From positions 32,801,261 through 32,865,260 of the forward strand of contig NC_084889.1 of NCBI RefSeq assembly GCF_958979055.1: a stretch of DNA of 64,000 nucleotides. The letters run 5' to 3'. The stretch comes from Alnus glutinosa. Its lineage: Eukaryota > Streptophyta > Magnoliopsida > Fagales > Betulaceae. Below the pieces are notes generated by a model. That model searched no databases, was not told the origin of the DNA, and was given only the letters and a program-made list of their open reading frames with translations. A program made the position numbers and the translations under genes. Shown here one piece after another: positions 1 through 10,672 of the stretch (its first letter is position 1; every line of letters begins with the position of its first letter).

Positions 1-890
1 TTAATTTTTAATATATCTTTTATTAAGAGCGACACGTGTTTTTATTAGACCTGACGATGTTGACATGGCAACTTAACGGTTTATGTCAAGTTAATGAATA
101 GAAATTGACTTCAATGAGTAATTTGTCAATTTTGCATACCACAAAGACCTATCAGTTAATTTTTATGTAACATTAAGTAATTTTTAAATTAGGCAAACCA
201 TAGGGATCAATTTTATATTTTTTTCCTTTTTTTAAAAGCACTTCAAACGAGATATTTTTTGTAATTTTACTTTAAAACGTGCATTTGGCCTACAAAATTA
301 CTGTGTTAAATGCACTCTTATTTTTTAAAATTGGATGCTAAATTATGTAGAATTAGTTATGTATCTTTTAGCCCTTCAATATTTTTGCCAAGCCTACGGG
401 CTTAGCTTGTTTAATTAAAACAAAAGCCTCGTAAGGAAATTATATGCTTATACTTGAATAAAGCACAATGTCTTTGTATATTCACTATAGGAATTGACGG
501 TCCAACAATTAATCCAATCCTCACAATAATTTGCCTCGACAAAGTCTTCCTCCAATCAAGTTCATCACATTTACATTTTTTCTATAGATCAAGTGATTAT
601 CGCATGTATTTTTTTTTATAAGATTAACAAATTTTGTTAAAAATGCATGTGAGAAATGTCAACCTAATTTGAAGGAAAATTTTGTTCATTTACCTGTTCT
701 CAACTTTTCAATTAATCTGCATTTATCAATTGACAATTTATCTATCATTAATCACTTTTATCAACATTTATTAGAAATCTTGATTGGTTATTTGAAATGG
801 ATATTGACAAACTAAATGCATTTTTTTCTTTTTATCATCCCTAATTTTATTTTAAGTTGACTTTAAAGATAGTTCAATTGAGCGCACATC
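1..890. other. AT-rich spacer, no gene seen
   Basis: Open frames here are short and carry no recognisable domain. The stretch is AT-rich with poly(T) runs. I see no gene, RNA or clear element boundary before the MITE cluster that begins near 917. Confidence 0.6.
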
Positions 891-916
891 TCATAAACGA
901 CTCGACCTCTCCTAGC

Positions 917-1675
917 GGAAGTAATTCTAGAAGCTACTTTTGTAACCCTCTAAGAATGATGTGGCTTTTAAAATCACCAGTTGATCAAAATTCATTAGTG
1001 ATTTGTAGTGTTAGAAGTCACTCTTGTATCCTTCAAAAAATGATGTAACTTTTAAAATCACCATTGAACTTGTGATTGATCACTATTAAATTTTGATCAA
1101 GTGGTGATTTTAAAAGCCACATTATTCTTGGAGGAACACAAGAGTGACTTTTAAAATTTTACTCATTGTGATCAATTATAAGTTCAATCATTTTTTGAGA
1201 GGCACCAGAGTAGTAAACGATTGGTTTCTAGCATTACTCCCCTAGCGGAGTTAAGTAGTCATATAAAAATAAAAAAATAAAAATAAAAAATCTTATTTTA
1301 GCGTAATGATAGAAGTTCATCTTATGTCACTCTTGTCTCCCTAAAAAAATGATGTAACGTTTAAAATCACCATTGAGCTTGTGATTGATCATTATTAAAT
1401 TTTGATCAAGTTGTGATTTTAAAAACCACATCATTTTTTTAGGGACACAATAGTAACACACGAGAGACTTATAAAATTAATTTTTATTTTGAGCAATATT
1501 AGGAATAAAAATATGAGTAATTCTAGAAGTACATTAAGTGTCAATAAAAAAATAAGGTGATTTTTAAAATTACTAGTTGACTAATCACACACTCAATGGT
1601 AATTTTAAAAATTATCTCATTTTTTGATAGACACTTGAAGAACATTTAATGTACTCGTAGAATTACTTTAATAAA
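917..1675. repeat. Cluster of foldback MITE copies upstream of the calcineurin B-like gene
   Basis: At least three related inverted-repeat units lie head to tail, at about 1012-1170, 1305-1480 and 1515-1675, with a partial unit at about 917-1010. Each folds on itself: an arm of the type TTTTAAAATCACCA with a central TTGATCA is mirrored by TGGTGATTTTAAAA. A diverged copy lies downstream of the same gene at about 4338-4482. This is seen directly. The class (non-autonomous foldback MITE) is inferred, and exact ends and target duplications were not resolved. Confidence 0.6.
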
Positions 1676-1889
1676 AACAAGTATCGGAAAAATTCAAAAA
1701 ATAAAAAACATGTTTTTGACCACGCGCTTTTGTTACAAGGCGCACACGCTTCAACCAACTGCGAGTCTGCGACCTCACCGAGGTGGTTGCAGAGGCGCTC
1801 ATCTTGCAGCTCCCAATTAGATTCCATATACCCCCACTGCACCCGATTCCTCCTCTCACAGTCCGAGAATCTTCTTCGCCCTCACCACC

Positions 1890-2369
1890 ATGGGCAACAC
1901 ATCGTCAATGCTCACGCAGTACGACATCGAAGAGGTTCAGGAACACTGCAACCGAGCGTGTAAGTTTTTACGCATCTGCTCACATTCTCTTTTGATCTCG
2001 TTGAATTTTGAGCCGTTGATCTGGTTTGGTACGTTGTAGTCTCGCAGCAGGAGATAGTGTCTCTGTACCAGAGGTTCTGTCAGCTCGATCGCAGTGGCGG
2101 TGGTTTCATCTCCGCCGAGGAGTTCTTGTCCGTTCCCGAATTCGCCGTTAACCCTCTCTCTCAGGTCCTACTTTTGCTCTGATATGTGTATGTGTTTATG
2201 CAGAGTATCCTTGTGTGTGTTTCTTGTGTGCATTTTTTGGTTACTGAGAATACATTACTTCTCTCCCAGAGATTATTGAGGATGTTGGATGGGTTAAACT
2301 TCAAGGAATTTGTGTCATTCTTGTCCGCATTCAGTCCTCGAGCCACCTTGCAACAGAAAATTGAATGTA

Positions 2370-2401
<32 letters not shown>

Positions 2402-4128
2402 ATATATATATATATATATAGGTTTTGAAAGAGTGCTACAGCTTTTATTACAAATTGATGTGACGGTCTACATGGCCATTAGCACACGTCAATCATTAAA
2501 ATGTGAACGGCCACGTGATGCTTATTACGCTTACAAACTAACGTAATAGTCCACGTGACACTTACCATGTCAATCATTAAAATGTGGATGGCTATATCCA
2601 AGTGGTATTCATTTTCATTCAGTGTGGGATTGTAGTAAAAGCTCTAGCACCCTAAGTTTTTGTTTTTGTTTTTTTTGTAAAGTCATGTATATTTATAGAA
2701 ATTGTGTTTTCTGTGAATGTCCATTTTTGGCATGATGGTGTCTTTTGTTTGGTAGTTATTTTTAAGGTTTATGATTCGGATGGCAATGGAAGAGTTGCGA
2801 TGAATGACATGCTGGAAGTTTTGCGGGATTTGACGGGACAATTTATATCTGAAACACAGAGGGAGGTCAGTTGTTATTAGAAAATCCTTGAAGAATGCAT
2901 CTTCTGATTAGTAGCCTTCTTTCGAAAGGTGTGGAACTATACATTTTGTAAAAGTAAAGTTTGCTTTTTCAGTCAGTCAGGTCTCTGATAGTGATAGGTT
3001 TTAATAATTTTGCTTTAGCTGAATCTTGGGTGTAAATGTTTTTTTTTTCTTAGTCATGAAGTGAACTTTGTGGCTTACCTATCGGCTATCACTTAGTGTT
3101 ATTAACATGCCAAACTTATTTGTGTTAGTTATCTCCAGTGGCCTTTTGGAATATTTGATCTATAAAATTTAAAATACAGGGATATTTGAAATTCTAATGT
3201 CTTACAGTAATCTCCAATTGCATGGAATGTGCAATTGGAGATATTGAATTTATCTTGAAACTTTAGAAGGCTTGGAGGAGATCATATTGATTACTGCAAA
3301 TATGCATTTTAATTTTGAAACTTAAAGAAGTATGGCACTTATATATGCTGCTGATATATCCCTTTTCGCATGCATGGTTCTTTTGGTGTCTGGTGCAGCA
3401 AGTTCTGGCTCAAGTCCTTGAGGAAGCAGGCTACACAAAGGATTCTTTGTTAGTTTTGTCCGACTTCATGAAGGTATGCATAGTTTTACTTTAAATAAGC
3501 TTCTTTCCGTGTAAACTTTCCTTAACCAGTTTTCCAAGCACTTTTAACTAGTTATTTTTTAGGTGAGATGTTGAAAGAGTTTGTTGAGGATGTCAAATGG
3601 GGAGTTTGACAATACTGATTCCATATTGATTTAGTATGTACAGATTTCTAGGGCATAGCATTTTCATTTGAATTTTGTCAAACGCCCCGTTAATTCGTTC
3701 TCTGTAAACTTACAGTCCAACAAAGAGTAGCCATCAGCTTTCTAGAGATAATGAATCCCATTTCTTATACATTTTTGGCTGAGCTCTTAGCTATTTCTGA
3801 TTATGCTGACCATCTGTTCTACATAAGTAGGTGTGTTTCTGATTCGTCATTTTCTATTTTACTTTTTGTTGCGTGCTTAATATATAAGGAATCTTTGTAG
3901 AATGTCTTGGCATGTTAGATTGTGCCTGGAATATGTATATTTGTACCCAATGTTTCGTTAGTAAGTAAATATTTGTTGGTTAATGTGAAGTTTGAGCCTA
4001 AGATCTCCTTGCATTAAGGTATATTTGTATTGACTGTTTATGCGAGTTAAAAGAAAATTATCCTTCGTTACCTGCAGATTCTTGGCAATACTGGTTTGAA
4101 GATGGAGGTGGAGGTTCCTGTGGATTAA
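1890..4128 (+). CDS. Calcineurin B-like EF-hand protein (At3g18430-type), 6 exons, 175 aa
   Basis: Exons 1890-1959, 2040-2164, 2270-2366, 2756-2865, 3399-3473 and 4078-4128 join in frame with GT-AG introns to a 175-residue protein, the usual length of the plant calcineurin B-like family. The start has a strong context (CACCACCATGG) and gives MGNTSS, a consensus for N-myristoylation at Gly2. EF-hand 1 is canonical (loop D40-E51). EF-hand 3 is nearly canonical (loop D104-D115, with Asp instead of Glu at position 12). The second and fourth hands are degenerate. The family is a small Ca2+-binding regulatory protein, most like the B subunit of calcineurin and distinct from the CBL proteins that drive CIPK kinases. 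Plants are not known to have a classical calcineurin A, so its partner is open. Introns carry a microsatellite and a MITE. The assignment is by sequence recognition. Confidence 0.9.
2367..2420 (+). repeat. Compound (GAT)n-(AT)n microsatellite at an intron donor
   Basis: Intron 3 of the calcineurin B-like gene opens with GTAATGATGAT and runs straight into about eleven GAT units and then about ten AT units. The repeat therefore begins inside the 5' splice site region of the intron. Confidence 0.9.
2430..2652. repeat. MITE in intron 3 of the calcineurin B-like gene
   Basis: The left end GAGTGCTACAGCTTTTATTA is mirrored at the right end by TAGTAAAAGCTCTAGCACCC, giving terminal inverted repeats of about 23 bp around about 220 bp with no coding capacity. 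Similar internal words (ATGTGACGGTC, ACTTACCATGTCA) recur near 30010-30130 and 38050-38250, which suggests one family with several copies in the window. Confidence 0.6.
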
Positions 4129-4992
4129 AATGAGTGACAAGAAGTTTTAAACAATAATATATGCATAATTTGCTCTCCTGTTCTCCATTTGTCTCTCCAT
4201 AGGCATTTCAAAAGTGTTAGTATTCGGACCATCTGCCAATAGATCCATCGGCAAGGTGATGTTTGTGAAGTGTATGATCCCTCAGCAGTGCATCAGGCAC
4301 CATTTTTTATTTTGTTGAATTTATGTCAGCTCTCAACGAGTAATGCTATAAGAAGGACTAGAGTCCTCCCAAATATCACGTGGCTTTTAAAATTTCTATT
4401 GAATTTGAAATAATCATTATTGAATTTTGATTCAATGGTAATTTTAAAGCCATATGATATAGCCATTATTATAGTATTACTTACTCTCAACTAATATGCA
4501 CAGAAAGAGGGGAGGTGGTAGCTAATTGACCTATGTTGGGTGGGTGCTACTCTAAACCTTGTTCATTTTTAGAGGCAATGTCACATAACCAAAGTTGAAT
4601 AAAAGTGTGGTGTATAACATTACTCTTCAATAAACTTCCTTCTTCTTTTTTTTTTTAGAAAAACTACTGTTTGGGTGCAAGCTTTGGATACCCTAACCGA
4701 GGTAGGAATAGCGCCTCGGACGTGCATTGCTTCTATCTTGTTTGAAGGTCGATCATCCATTATTCATTTAATCAGCCCTAACAATTTTTTTCCCCTTCTC
4801 CCCTTTAAGGCTATAACAACTTTTCTTTTATACAGATAAACAAATATTTCTTATTGCCAGGCTTATTTCATGATAATAGTATTAACGTGCAGTTACTTTG
4901 AAACTGACTTGTTGAAAAATATGTACAATATTTGTTTTTTTTTTATTTTTAGCTTTTCTAAGCTATAATACTGCATATTCTAAATTTTGATG
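4129..4992. other. 3' flank of the calcineurin B-like gene with a foldback MITE copy
   Basis: No gene is seen. About 4338-4482 is an inverted repeat of the same family as the 917-1675 cluster (GTGGCTTTTAAAATT mirrored by AATTTTAAAGCCATA). The rest is AT-rich sequence up to the copia target duplication ATTCT at 4993-4997. Confidence 0.5.
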
Positions 4993-5020
4993 ATTCTTAA
5001 AAGAATTCTCTTTGAATAAT

Positions 5021-5531
5021 GGACTCGTTTGGTAACCAAATCCCATTTAAACCCATTGCCTTTTTGCCCATCATCGACAGTGACAGTTGGAGACAAAACA
5101 CTGCCACACTCAGTCCTCCTCTTTGAATTTTCCTCCCGTTGAAGACTAGGTCCTCCCGCCCAGACCATTTCACCTCAGTAGAACTAACGTGCGCCTCAAC
5201 AACTCAACGCCCATCCCCTCTTCTCACGACTTTTCTTTTGTTCTTCTCTCCGCACGCCATCAACCCACCGACACCACCATCACGCCGAAACACGCTCAGT
5301 CCCCTTCCCATCTCCAGCTTCTCTCTCTCGCTTCTGAAAATGATGCATACCTCAGTCCTCACGCCTAACTCAACGCCCATCTCTTCTCTTTGAGCTTTTC
5401 GTTCTTCAGTCCTCACGCCATCCACCCACCGACACAAGCAAGTCCCTTCAGATCTCCAGCTCCTCTCGCAGACTCACTTCTGGAAATTGATCTTCGGAAA
5501 ATTGATCTCCTCTCTCCATATCCCCAACGAG
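5021..5531. repeat. Left long terminal inverted repeat of the Harbinger element
   Basis: The outer about 320 bp mirror 12775-13081 with scattered differences. A further block (about 5368-5500, ACTCAACGCCCATCTCTT onward) repeats an inner part of the repeat (about 5195-5345) and is absent on the right, so the left end has grown by an internal duplication. The C/T-rich composition ends at CCCCAACGAG, followed by GGTACC, which could be the donor of a leader intron for the zinc-finger gene at 6610. Confidence 0.8.
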
Positions 5532-6599
5532 GTACCAACGGCGAGGACAGATATGTATGATTGTTTAGTGTTAAATGTATCTGTGGGTGTTCATTTAGCA
5601 TGCCTTCTTCGTAGTTTTTTCTTTTTTCTTTTTGTGCGTCTTTCTTGCTGATGGGCTGGATGTATGATGTATCTACATAATGCATATCATAAGCAGTAAC
5701 TATTGCTAGTCTTCATCATTGATGCAATCAAGATTGATGCGTGGCTTGTAAATTAGAAAAATGTACAAAGGGGCTTCAAAAGAAAACTCTGGGGTTGGTT
5801 CATTGAAATTAGAAGTTATCAGTTTCATTGTTTATTGACTTTTGTTTAACTACTTTTGGGGGTGTTAGGGTTATTCAAGTTCAATCTAGAATTGGTTCAG
5901 GTTTAAGGGATTTACTATGATGGGCTTTAGTTTTATGTTATTGGTCTGGCCTAGTTTTACATGTAAACTCATAATTAAGGTTAGTTTGGGTCCAAGCAAT
6001 ATGCTTGGGGACCAAGTTTAAAAAAAGAAAAAGAAAAAAAAAAAAAAAAAAGAGAAATCTGCATATATCCACTTAATCAAGGGTTTGTGTTATTTTGAGG
6101 GGAAAAAAAAAAACAGATTTTGATATTTCCCTTTTGTTTCTTCTCTTGGGCTTCGATTTTGAGCTCCTCAGCTCTTGAAGATTCTCCATAGCTCATGTTG
6201 TATGAGCCAATCTTGCTGGAAATTGTAGAACAACATATCTGCAACCTTTAAGTGATACATCAGGTGTATTTGGGCTCTCCAGCACCTCTGGCTGTTGGAC
6301 CATCCACCTGGGCTATATCAATAAACATCTATATTGTATTGTATATCAACCTTTATTAGACTTTTTTTATTCTCTGTCCGGTCATATTATGTATATTTTT
6401 CAGCATGATCAGTTTCTCATATTAGGTTAATCTTTAAGTTTCAATAATTTTAAAAAGAGGATATAGTCCAAATGTATCGTAGTCTACAAAAATATTGAGC
6501 ATATTTCTGTTGAAATAAATCTAATTCAGCATTTGCTTATGTTGAACATAATTATGAATAATGTTATAAGATTGTCACGTTATTTGCTTCCCAATGTAG
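5532..6599 (+). other. Non-coding part of the Harbinger element, possible leader intron
   Basis: There is no convincing open frame. The stretch begins with GGTACC after CAACGAG (possible splice donor at 5532) and ends with CCCAATGTAG (possible acceptor at 6598-6599), ten bases before the ATG of the zinc-finger gene. If it is used, transcription of that gene would start inside the left inverted repeat. This is inference from splice-site shape only. Confidence 0.35.
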
Positions 6600-6609
6600 A
6601 CACGTATAA

Positions 6610-7112
6610 ATGTCTACAAGAAGTGATTTGTCAAGTGGTCCCCCGTTATGTCGCTGTAGAATTCCTGCACGTCTAAGGAACTTTAGGCCCGAGACCAATT
6701 CCGGTAGAAAGTGGTATGAATATATTAACTACAAGGTAATTCCCATTTTAACGATGAGTGCTTATATTTTGTTGTTAGTAGCCTATGACACTTTCGCCTT
6801 TTTCATATCATCTAGAAACCCAGTGATTGTGATTTCTTCGAGTGGGCTGATAAGGATATTACTGGTTGCGAGAAGAGGTTAATGGAATATCTGCAACAAA
6901 TGGAGGACAGAATGCATGCTGATAACGTCAGAGTTGAGGAACTTATTGAACAAAAGTGCCGTGAACATTGTGACCAACTTCGGCGGGAGTTAGGGTCCGG
7001 TCAAAATAATGGGAATATGTTAAGGGTTGCGTTGTTAGTTGTAATATTGGTTTTAGTCTTTTATTTTAGTGGTTTTAGTGGACCTAGAAGTACCAAGTTG
7101 ATGTTAAAATGA
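6610..7112 (+). CDS. GRF-type zinc-finger membrane protein (At4g04775-like), carried by the Harbinger element
   Basis: Two exons, 6610-6735 and 6816-7112, join in phase 0 to 140 residues. Residues about 14-60 match the GRF zinc-finger pattern: CRCRIPARLR near the start, NSGRKWYEYINYK, then DCDFFEWAD after the intron. A charged coiled-coil stretch follows (LMEYLQQMEDRMHADN), and then a C-terminal hydrophobic segment (VALLVVILVLVFYF) fit to span a membrane. This GRF, coiled-coil and membrane-anchor layout is a common plant family of unknown function. The third zinc-binding Cys, expected before NYK, is Tyr here, so zinc binding is doubtful. It lies inside the transposon on the strand opposite the transposase. 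It could be a captured host gene or a long-term passenger; which of these is not shown. Confidence 0.7.
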
Positions 7113-7755
7113 CAATTATTGAAGAAGTTTGGCTGTACTAGTTTCCTGTATAAAGTTCACTTGTCTTTTTAGAATTGTCGCCAATTTTGTAAATAATTCT
7201 ATGAACTTTATAAATAATATGTTATTTAATATATTTATCTTTCAATGTTTTTCAATTTCATCACTCAGTTTGTTTAGATGGTGTTGAATCATTCAAAATA
7301 AAAAATTAGAGTCTTTGAAATTTAGAAAGTAATTACAAGTGTGATGAGAGTTTAAGAAATTAAATAAAAACTTTCCTAAAACTTATTAAATTTGTCTGAC
7401 GCGTACTACTCGAACTTCAACCATTGTTGGTGAATATGCCCTTGTACATTTTGGGTTTGCTTCTAAGCAGGGTGATGCCATAATTACCAAGTTCGTGTTT
7501 TTATATATAGAGTAAAATCTTAAAAAAATGAAATATATTGCAAGAATTATAGGAGACAAAGGGACTAGAAGCCATAGACTGAATTTTATAAGAAAAATAC
7601 TTATGGTCTGAAATGAGCATACTCTTCATTGAAAACTTAAAAGTGAATTCTAAAAGCATGGGATTTTTAGAAACATCATCCCCCCAAATACAAATCAATA
7701 ATGGAGACCAAAAACTACAGGCAGAAAACAACTGCATACTATTTTGGTGAATGGC
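7113..7755. other. Harbinger interior between the zinc-finger and transposase genes
   Basis: AT-rich sequence between the two convergent genes. It probably holds both 3' untranslated ends. No further gene is seen. Confidence 0.5.
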
Positions 7756-9314
7756 TTAAAGGTGACTCCACGTACTTAAGGCCATTGCATCCCTTACTTT
7801 CCCCATATAAATTGCACTACCATCTGATTGGTCCGGTCGTTCCCCGGGTGCCACGTTTTGCGCCAATCCCAATTCATGTTGATCATCAACATCAACCCAA
7901 GGGTTCAGTTTGAGCAAAGCCTTCCGAAACAGTGGATCTATCATCCCGTTATATTTCCTAATAAAGTTATGCAAAGTGCAGCACACAATTACAAATAGGC
8001 GTTGGTATCGTAGCTTGTATGGCGGCATTTTATCTAAAATTGGAAACCGGTTCTTTAACACCGCAAAAGCTCGTTTCACGACAGTCCGTAAAGATGAGTG
8101 CCTATAGTTGAATAGCTCACTCAAATTCCTAGGAAGTTCTTGGCCATGTTGAAATGTCGCCAAATGATAGCGCTCACGTCGATACGGCGGTAAAAACCCC
8201 CGATAGCAACTATATCCGAAATCAACCAAGCAGAATGAACCTGCACCTCATGTACAAATATAAATTTGTAATTATCCAAAGTACAATAACGAGGATTCTT
8301 AAATGTTACATATGAAGTATTTGTGTCGTCTATTACCTTCTTTAGGGGTTGAGAAGCGTAGTGTTAGATCATTCACACACATTGTAAAAATGTGTGCGTC
8401 GTGCGCACTCCCCTCCCAACCAGCGTACACAAAGGTGAAGCATAGATCTAGGTCTACAACACACATGACGTTTTGAGTGGTTGTATGCTTTCTACCTCGG
8501 TACGTCGTGTTATCCGCACCGGTCACCTTCACATGAATGTGCGTGCCATCAATAGCACCTATACATTCCTGCAATTAATATATTATTTGTTAGTATAGTG
8601 CGATATTTAATAGCAATAATCCAAAGCTGTATTTTCTGAACTTCGATAAAAATGACAAAGCATTGCTCACCGTAACCATGGATAGAAGTTTCCATTTCGG
8701 GTAACGATAGGGTGTGGCTTCATTGTCTGCGTGGGTTGGATGATTGTTTTACCTAGCCTACAAATGGCTTTGCATGTCCTTCTACAGTATACGCTCACAG
8801 TATGCAACGATCGTTGGAGCCGATCAGACACGTCCCTCTGCGACCAATTGTGTGCCATTAGGAGGCAAAATACAGTCACTTGCTCTGTGATCTTCACATA
8901 TCGACTGCTCTACAAGAAGCTATTCTGCTTTAATGTGTTATAAAGCGCAAGATATGCATCAGGCCACATTCTGAAGCGCTCGTAGCATGTTCTCGGATTG
9001 GGATTTGTTAACACCCAATAAATCCACATAGGGCCCATTAGCTCAGATGTTCTTTGAGGTATAAGACGCCTTTGTCTTTCTTCAAGTTGTTCCTTCCACT
9101 TCGCTATCCTGATGAACATTTGCCCAAGCTGTAACTCAACTTCTACAGTATCGGGATCGTTGAAAAAAGCGTCATCATTGCTTCCAAGCGATGATGCTAT
9201 TGATTCTTTATCTAAATCATCCTCATCACCCCACGATGCATCAGAATTGGAACATGCGTCCAATTCGTCCTCCCAATTTGGATTTTCAAGACTTGATGGT
9301 CCAACAGTATCCAT
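7756..9314 (-). pseudogene. Harbinger DDE transposase (HARBI1-like), inactivated
   Basis: Reading leftward, the coding segments are 9314-8670 (N-terminal and helix-turn-helix-like part), 8568-8337 and 8240-7756. The catalytic core is clear: first Asp in GAIDGTHIHV, second Asp in GSAHDAHIF, and the family's final block SSLRTVVKRAFAVLKNRF. Two lesions are visible. An in-frame TAG at 8910-8912 interrupts the N-terminal part, with clear homology on both sides. The catalytic Glu expected before RAF in the last block is Lys (AAA). The junction from about 8670 to 8568 is also off by one base with the only obvious GT-AG sites. The gene would have encoded the nuclease that cuts and joins the element ends. 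With these changes the copy is very likely dead. Its Myb-like partner gene lies just upstream on the same strand. Confidence 0.85.
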
Positions 9315-9593
9315 TTTGGCACCTATGTACTAATCGTTAGACAATAGTTGAGAAATATTGAAATCCAATATTAGAACATAAAGTATATGCTGTGTCAAAT
9401 ATTTTGCAGACACAAAAAAATAAAAATACTACAAATATATAAATATGAAGAAGATAAAAACGACTGACATATATAAATAGTGCTAATTAAAATGTCGATA
9501 GAATTAAAATAAAGACAATGTCATGAATTTAGAAGCAATAGTCTGAAAATCTCTAAAGGATTAGCCCAACAACTAGATAACGAAAGTGCGAAA

Positions 9594-10672
9594 TCACAGA
9601 TCCTTCATATTAATCCCTCGCATGACCCATCCCACCCTTTTAATCAGGTCCATGCCAATGAATACCCTTGCCTTTGTCCTATCGGTGAAGGAATTGGCAG
9701 CCCTCCAATAATTTTCCTCTGTCAGAGGGTGCTCAGCCACCACATCGTTCAGGACCACCATCGCCTCTGCGATTACATCTGGTTTACTAGTAGCGAATGA
9801 CCCTTTGGCTGTCCTTAACTTGCAATTCAGCAGGTCAAATTCTCTCTTCATTTCCGACCATTCACCAGACATTTTTCCAACTTCCAAGTCCTCATTGGTT
9901 GTGTTAGTACGCTTACTGCTCCGGGAGGAATTGAGGGGTGCTGCACGCCGCTTACCCTTGTTTGGTGGCATCCTTATGCTAGAGCGGGGCATGTCAAGCT
10001 CTTCCAAGTTGATTACGGCACACAGATTATTTAGGTCAAGCAACGGGTTGTCAAAGCCGCGTTCGTCATCAGTGTCTGGCGGATCCTGTGTGCTGGTGTG
10101 GGCTAACTCTCCCGTGGCATACGATCCTGCAAATATGGAGGTTAACAATGGGAAGAGGCGCGACGGATTGTACTTGAATTTGTAATATTTATCCACACCA
10201 TACTCCTTCAAAACAAACAGAACATGAAGCAATTCGTTAGTTTGTAATGAAATATTTAATATGAAATTTATAAGAAAAAAACTTTGTTGATGCTTACAAA
10301 TTTCAGTTGCTCCCACTTGTCCTCGCTATTGGTGACTGTGTTTGTCGTGTGGTCCCAACCGAAGCCTGTACCCACCTTGCCGCTTAGGAGCATAGTGAAA
10401 TCTTTGTGACATTGTTTTAAGCCTCCTATTTTATTATTCACTTGTCGGGTGCTGTAACGACAATTGTCGATACAATTGTTGAGGTCATTGGTGATTTTGT
10501 TCACGTGGCTACCGAATGAAGGCCTAACTCCTTTTTGGGCAAACCCTAGCAGAATAAAGATCAAGTGTTCCTCATTTTCCAGAGACCATACAGCGGGTGG
10601 GGGCTTGGGCTGACTCAAACCCTTAACCTGGTGCTTCCTTGGAGATTTTCGGGGGGTACCGATATTGTTCAT
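9594..10672 (-). CDS. Myb/SANT-like DNA-binding protein of the Harbinger element (ORF1)
   Basis: Two exons, 10672-10298 and 10205-9594, join in phase 0 to 328 residues with no stop. The N-terminal half carries a trihelix or Myb/SANT-like domain (WSLENEEHLIFILLGFAQKG, then a tract ending near DKWEQLKF). The C-terminal half is hydrophilic, with a basic patch (NKGKRRAAPLN) that could serve as a nuclear signal. PIF/Harbinger elements encode such a protein beside the transposase, and in studied cases it helps the transposase enter the nucleus and bind the element ends. It precedes the transposase on the same strand with about 280 bp between them. The frame is intact although the transposase is broken. 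Confidence 0.8.

Noticed and set aside
5139-5685. Open frames within the left Harbinger inverted repeat
   Set aside because: Translations of C/T-rich repeat sequence without domains. They overlap on both strands.
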